Source: JBEKYD01 sp052148435 (GTDB taxonomy: Bacteria; Acidobacteriota; Terriglobia; Bryobacterales; Bryobacteraceae). Taken from it: 64,000 nt of DNA. The stretch lies in assembly GCA_052148435.1 (NCBI GenBank), contig JBKQIF010000049.1, forward strand, positions 24,625 through 88,624. The letters run 5' to 3'. Shown piece by piece: positions 63,243 to 64,000 of this stretch; the stretch's first letter is position 1; every line of letters starts with the position of its first letter. The notes under the pieces were generated by a model that was not told where the DNA came from, did not search any database, and was given only the letters and a program-made list of their open reading frames with translations. The position numbers and the translations under genes are program-made.

Positions 63243-64000
63243 CTATTGCACCGAAATTGTCACGCCGCTTTGGCTGCTGTTCCCTCCGACGGAAACCGAT
63301 ATCGGCAGATTGCCGGACGCCGCATTCGCTGGAATTTGGACGTTGAGTTGCATCACGCCCGAAACCAAGCCCGGCGCTTCTCCATAGAAGGCGACGGAGG
63401 CCGGTTGCCCACCAATGAGCACTGCCACAAGCAGTAGAGGCTGTGGCGTCAAAGGCGGAGTGGCCGACACGGTCGTAACCTTTCCCGTCAGGCCCGCCGG
63501 AGAGGTCTGTCCTTCGCCAGTCACGTACAGGACGACGTAACTTCCCTTCGGCGCTGGATTGCTAGGTGTGTTGTACGTCTGGTCCTGGCTTAAGGCGGCG
63601 ACAGGACCCGTCCCCGAGCCGTTAAACGTGAAGAGGGCCGGGGCCGTGGCTGTGGGCGTCAGCGAGAAGGCGTTCGAGGTCTGCCCCTGATACTGGACCT
63701 CCGCGAAGGGGCTCAAAAGGCCCTGGATTCCATACGGCACTACCGCGTTGATCTGTGCCGAGCTAACGTACGTCAAGGGAGCCGCAAAGCCGCTGAACAG
63801 GACTTGGACGCCGCCCACCTGGGCAGAGACGTTGCCGTTCTGGTCGAGCGCCAAGCCCGCAGGGGTCGAAGGCCCTAGCAGCCCGTGGTAATAGTCAGAT
63901 TCCTTGCCAATACATGTGACCTCGGAAATGTTTGGAGCGTCTAAAAGGCATGGCGATGGGAACCCGACGGAAACGAGAGCGGCAACAGGACCTGTGGATC
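63243..64000 (-). CDS. secreted protein with Solibacter-type C-terminal domain (partial)
   Basis: The frame is open from the window edge, so the N terminus is missing. The upstream part reads ISEVTCIGKESDYYHGLLG and PAGLALDQNGNVS, resembling beta-propeller (SBBP/NHL-type) repeats. The C-terminal 190 residues match a domain typical of Solibacter-lineage secreted proteins (TIGR03437-like), with PLTYVSSAQINAVVPYGI, GSYVVLYVTGEGQTSP and GVMQLNVQIPANAASGNLP. This family is a lineage marker and is probably extracellular. Confidence 0.8.
   Translation of the reverse strand, partial: STGPVAALVSVGFPSPCLLDAPNISEVTCIGKESDYYHGLLGPSTPAGLALDQNGNVSAQVGGVQVLFSGFAAPLTYVSSAQINAVVPYGIQGLLSPFAEVQYQGQTSNAFSLTPTATAPALFTFNGSGTGPVAALSQDQTYNTPSNPAPKGSYVVLYVTGEGQTSPAGLTGKVTTVSATPPLTPQPLLLVAVLIGGQPASVAFYGEAPGLVSGVMQLNVQIPANAASGNLPISVSVGGNSSQSGVTISVQ

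Overview
The window is chromosomal DNA of a high-GC bacterium, most probably an acidobacterium of the Solibacter/Bryobacter lineage. This is inferred from a C-terminal domain of the Solibacter type (TIGR03437-like) at the right edge, an Rpn/DUF4351-type PD-(D/E)XK gene, a reaction-centre-type c-cytochrome beside a sortilin/BNR-repeat secreted protein, and the overall gene content. No rRNA, complete tRNA or CRISPR array was seen.

The most interesting region is 1146-12076. A 10,077-bp Tn7-like transposon (1704-11780) sits inside a gene of the Rpn/DUF4351 family. The 5-bp duplication CCGTA flanks it at both ends (1699-1703 and 11781-11785), the ends are TGTCACTT and AAGTCACA, and removing the element plus one duplication copy restores one open reading frame. 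Its right half is a transposition module: TnsA and TnsB in one reading frame interrupted by a single TGA, an AAA+ TnsC, and a last gene made of about five winged-helix-like repeats resembling a TnsD C-terminal half without the TniQ zinc-finger part. Its left half is defence-like cargo: an AbiEi/AbiEii toxin-antitoxin pair, a TOTE-type primase-helicase, a CcbP-like protein and a DUF6788-like protein. There is no CRISPR or Cas gene, so it is not a CRISPR-associated transposon.

To the right, 12465-16942 is a tetrapyrrole operon (ccsA/hemX-like, hemA, hemC, cobA-hemD fusion) with 4-nt overlaps or very short gaps. 16984-17858 holds hairpin repeats and a frameshifted RAYT transposase. 18101-22996 has a small basic protein, an MFS exporter, rsmI, a secreted protein, an O-methyltransferase and a TIR-like protein. 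23608-28687 (minus) is the imuA-imuB-dnaE2 mutagenesis cassette; imuB carries an in-frame 92-bp palindromic insert related to the dispersed repeats. 28777-33718 holds a sugar isomerase-like gene, an AbrB/PIN toxin-antitoxin pair, an aminotransferase, mscL and a DASS transporter.

34116-45377 mixes a c-type cytochrome, a 1044-residue BNR/sortilin-like protein, a ParE/RelE pair, a DegT aminotransferase, an HD-GYP protein, a Flp-like pilin, uxaC, a transaldolase-like aldolase and a Phd/PIN pair. 45553-54476 has a Ser/Thr kinase, an S41-family protein lacking both catalytic residues, a DinB-like protein, a two-component system, a sugar-type MFS transporter, a single-domain Clp-like ATPase and a YXWGXW-repeat protein. 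54703-58091 is sdhCAB (minus). The right end has a Tat-exported unknown protein, an M3 oligopeptidase, two proteins of unknown function and a partial secreted protein running off the edge.

The intergenic DNA is rich in short dispersed repeats of at least four kinds: cloverleaf-like palindromes starting GTGGCGCGCGCACTC, CACAGGCTAAAGCCTGTG palindromes, GGTCTGTCCCACC-type repeats, and GCTGAAAGCTGA-type strings at gene ends.
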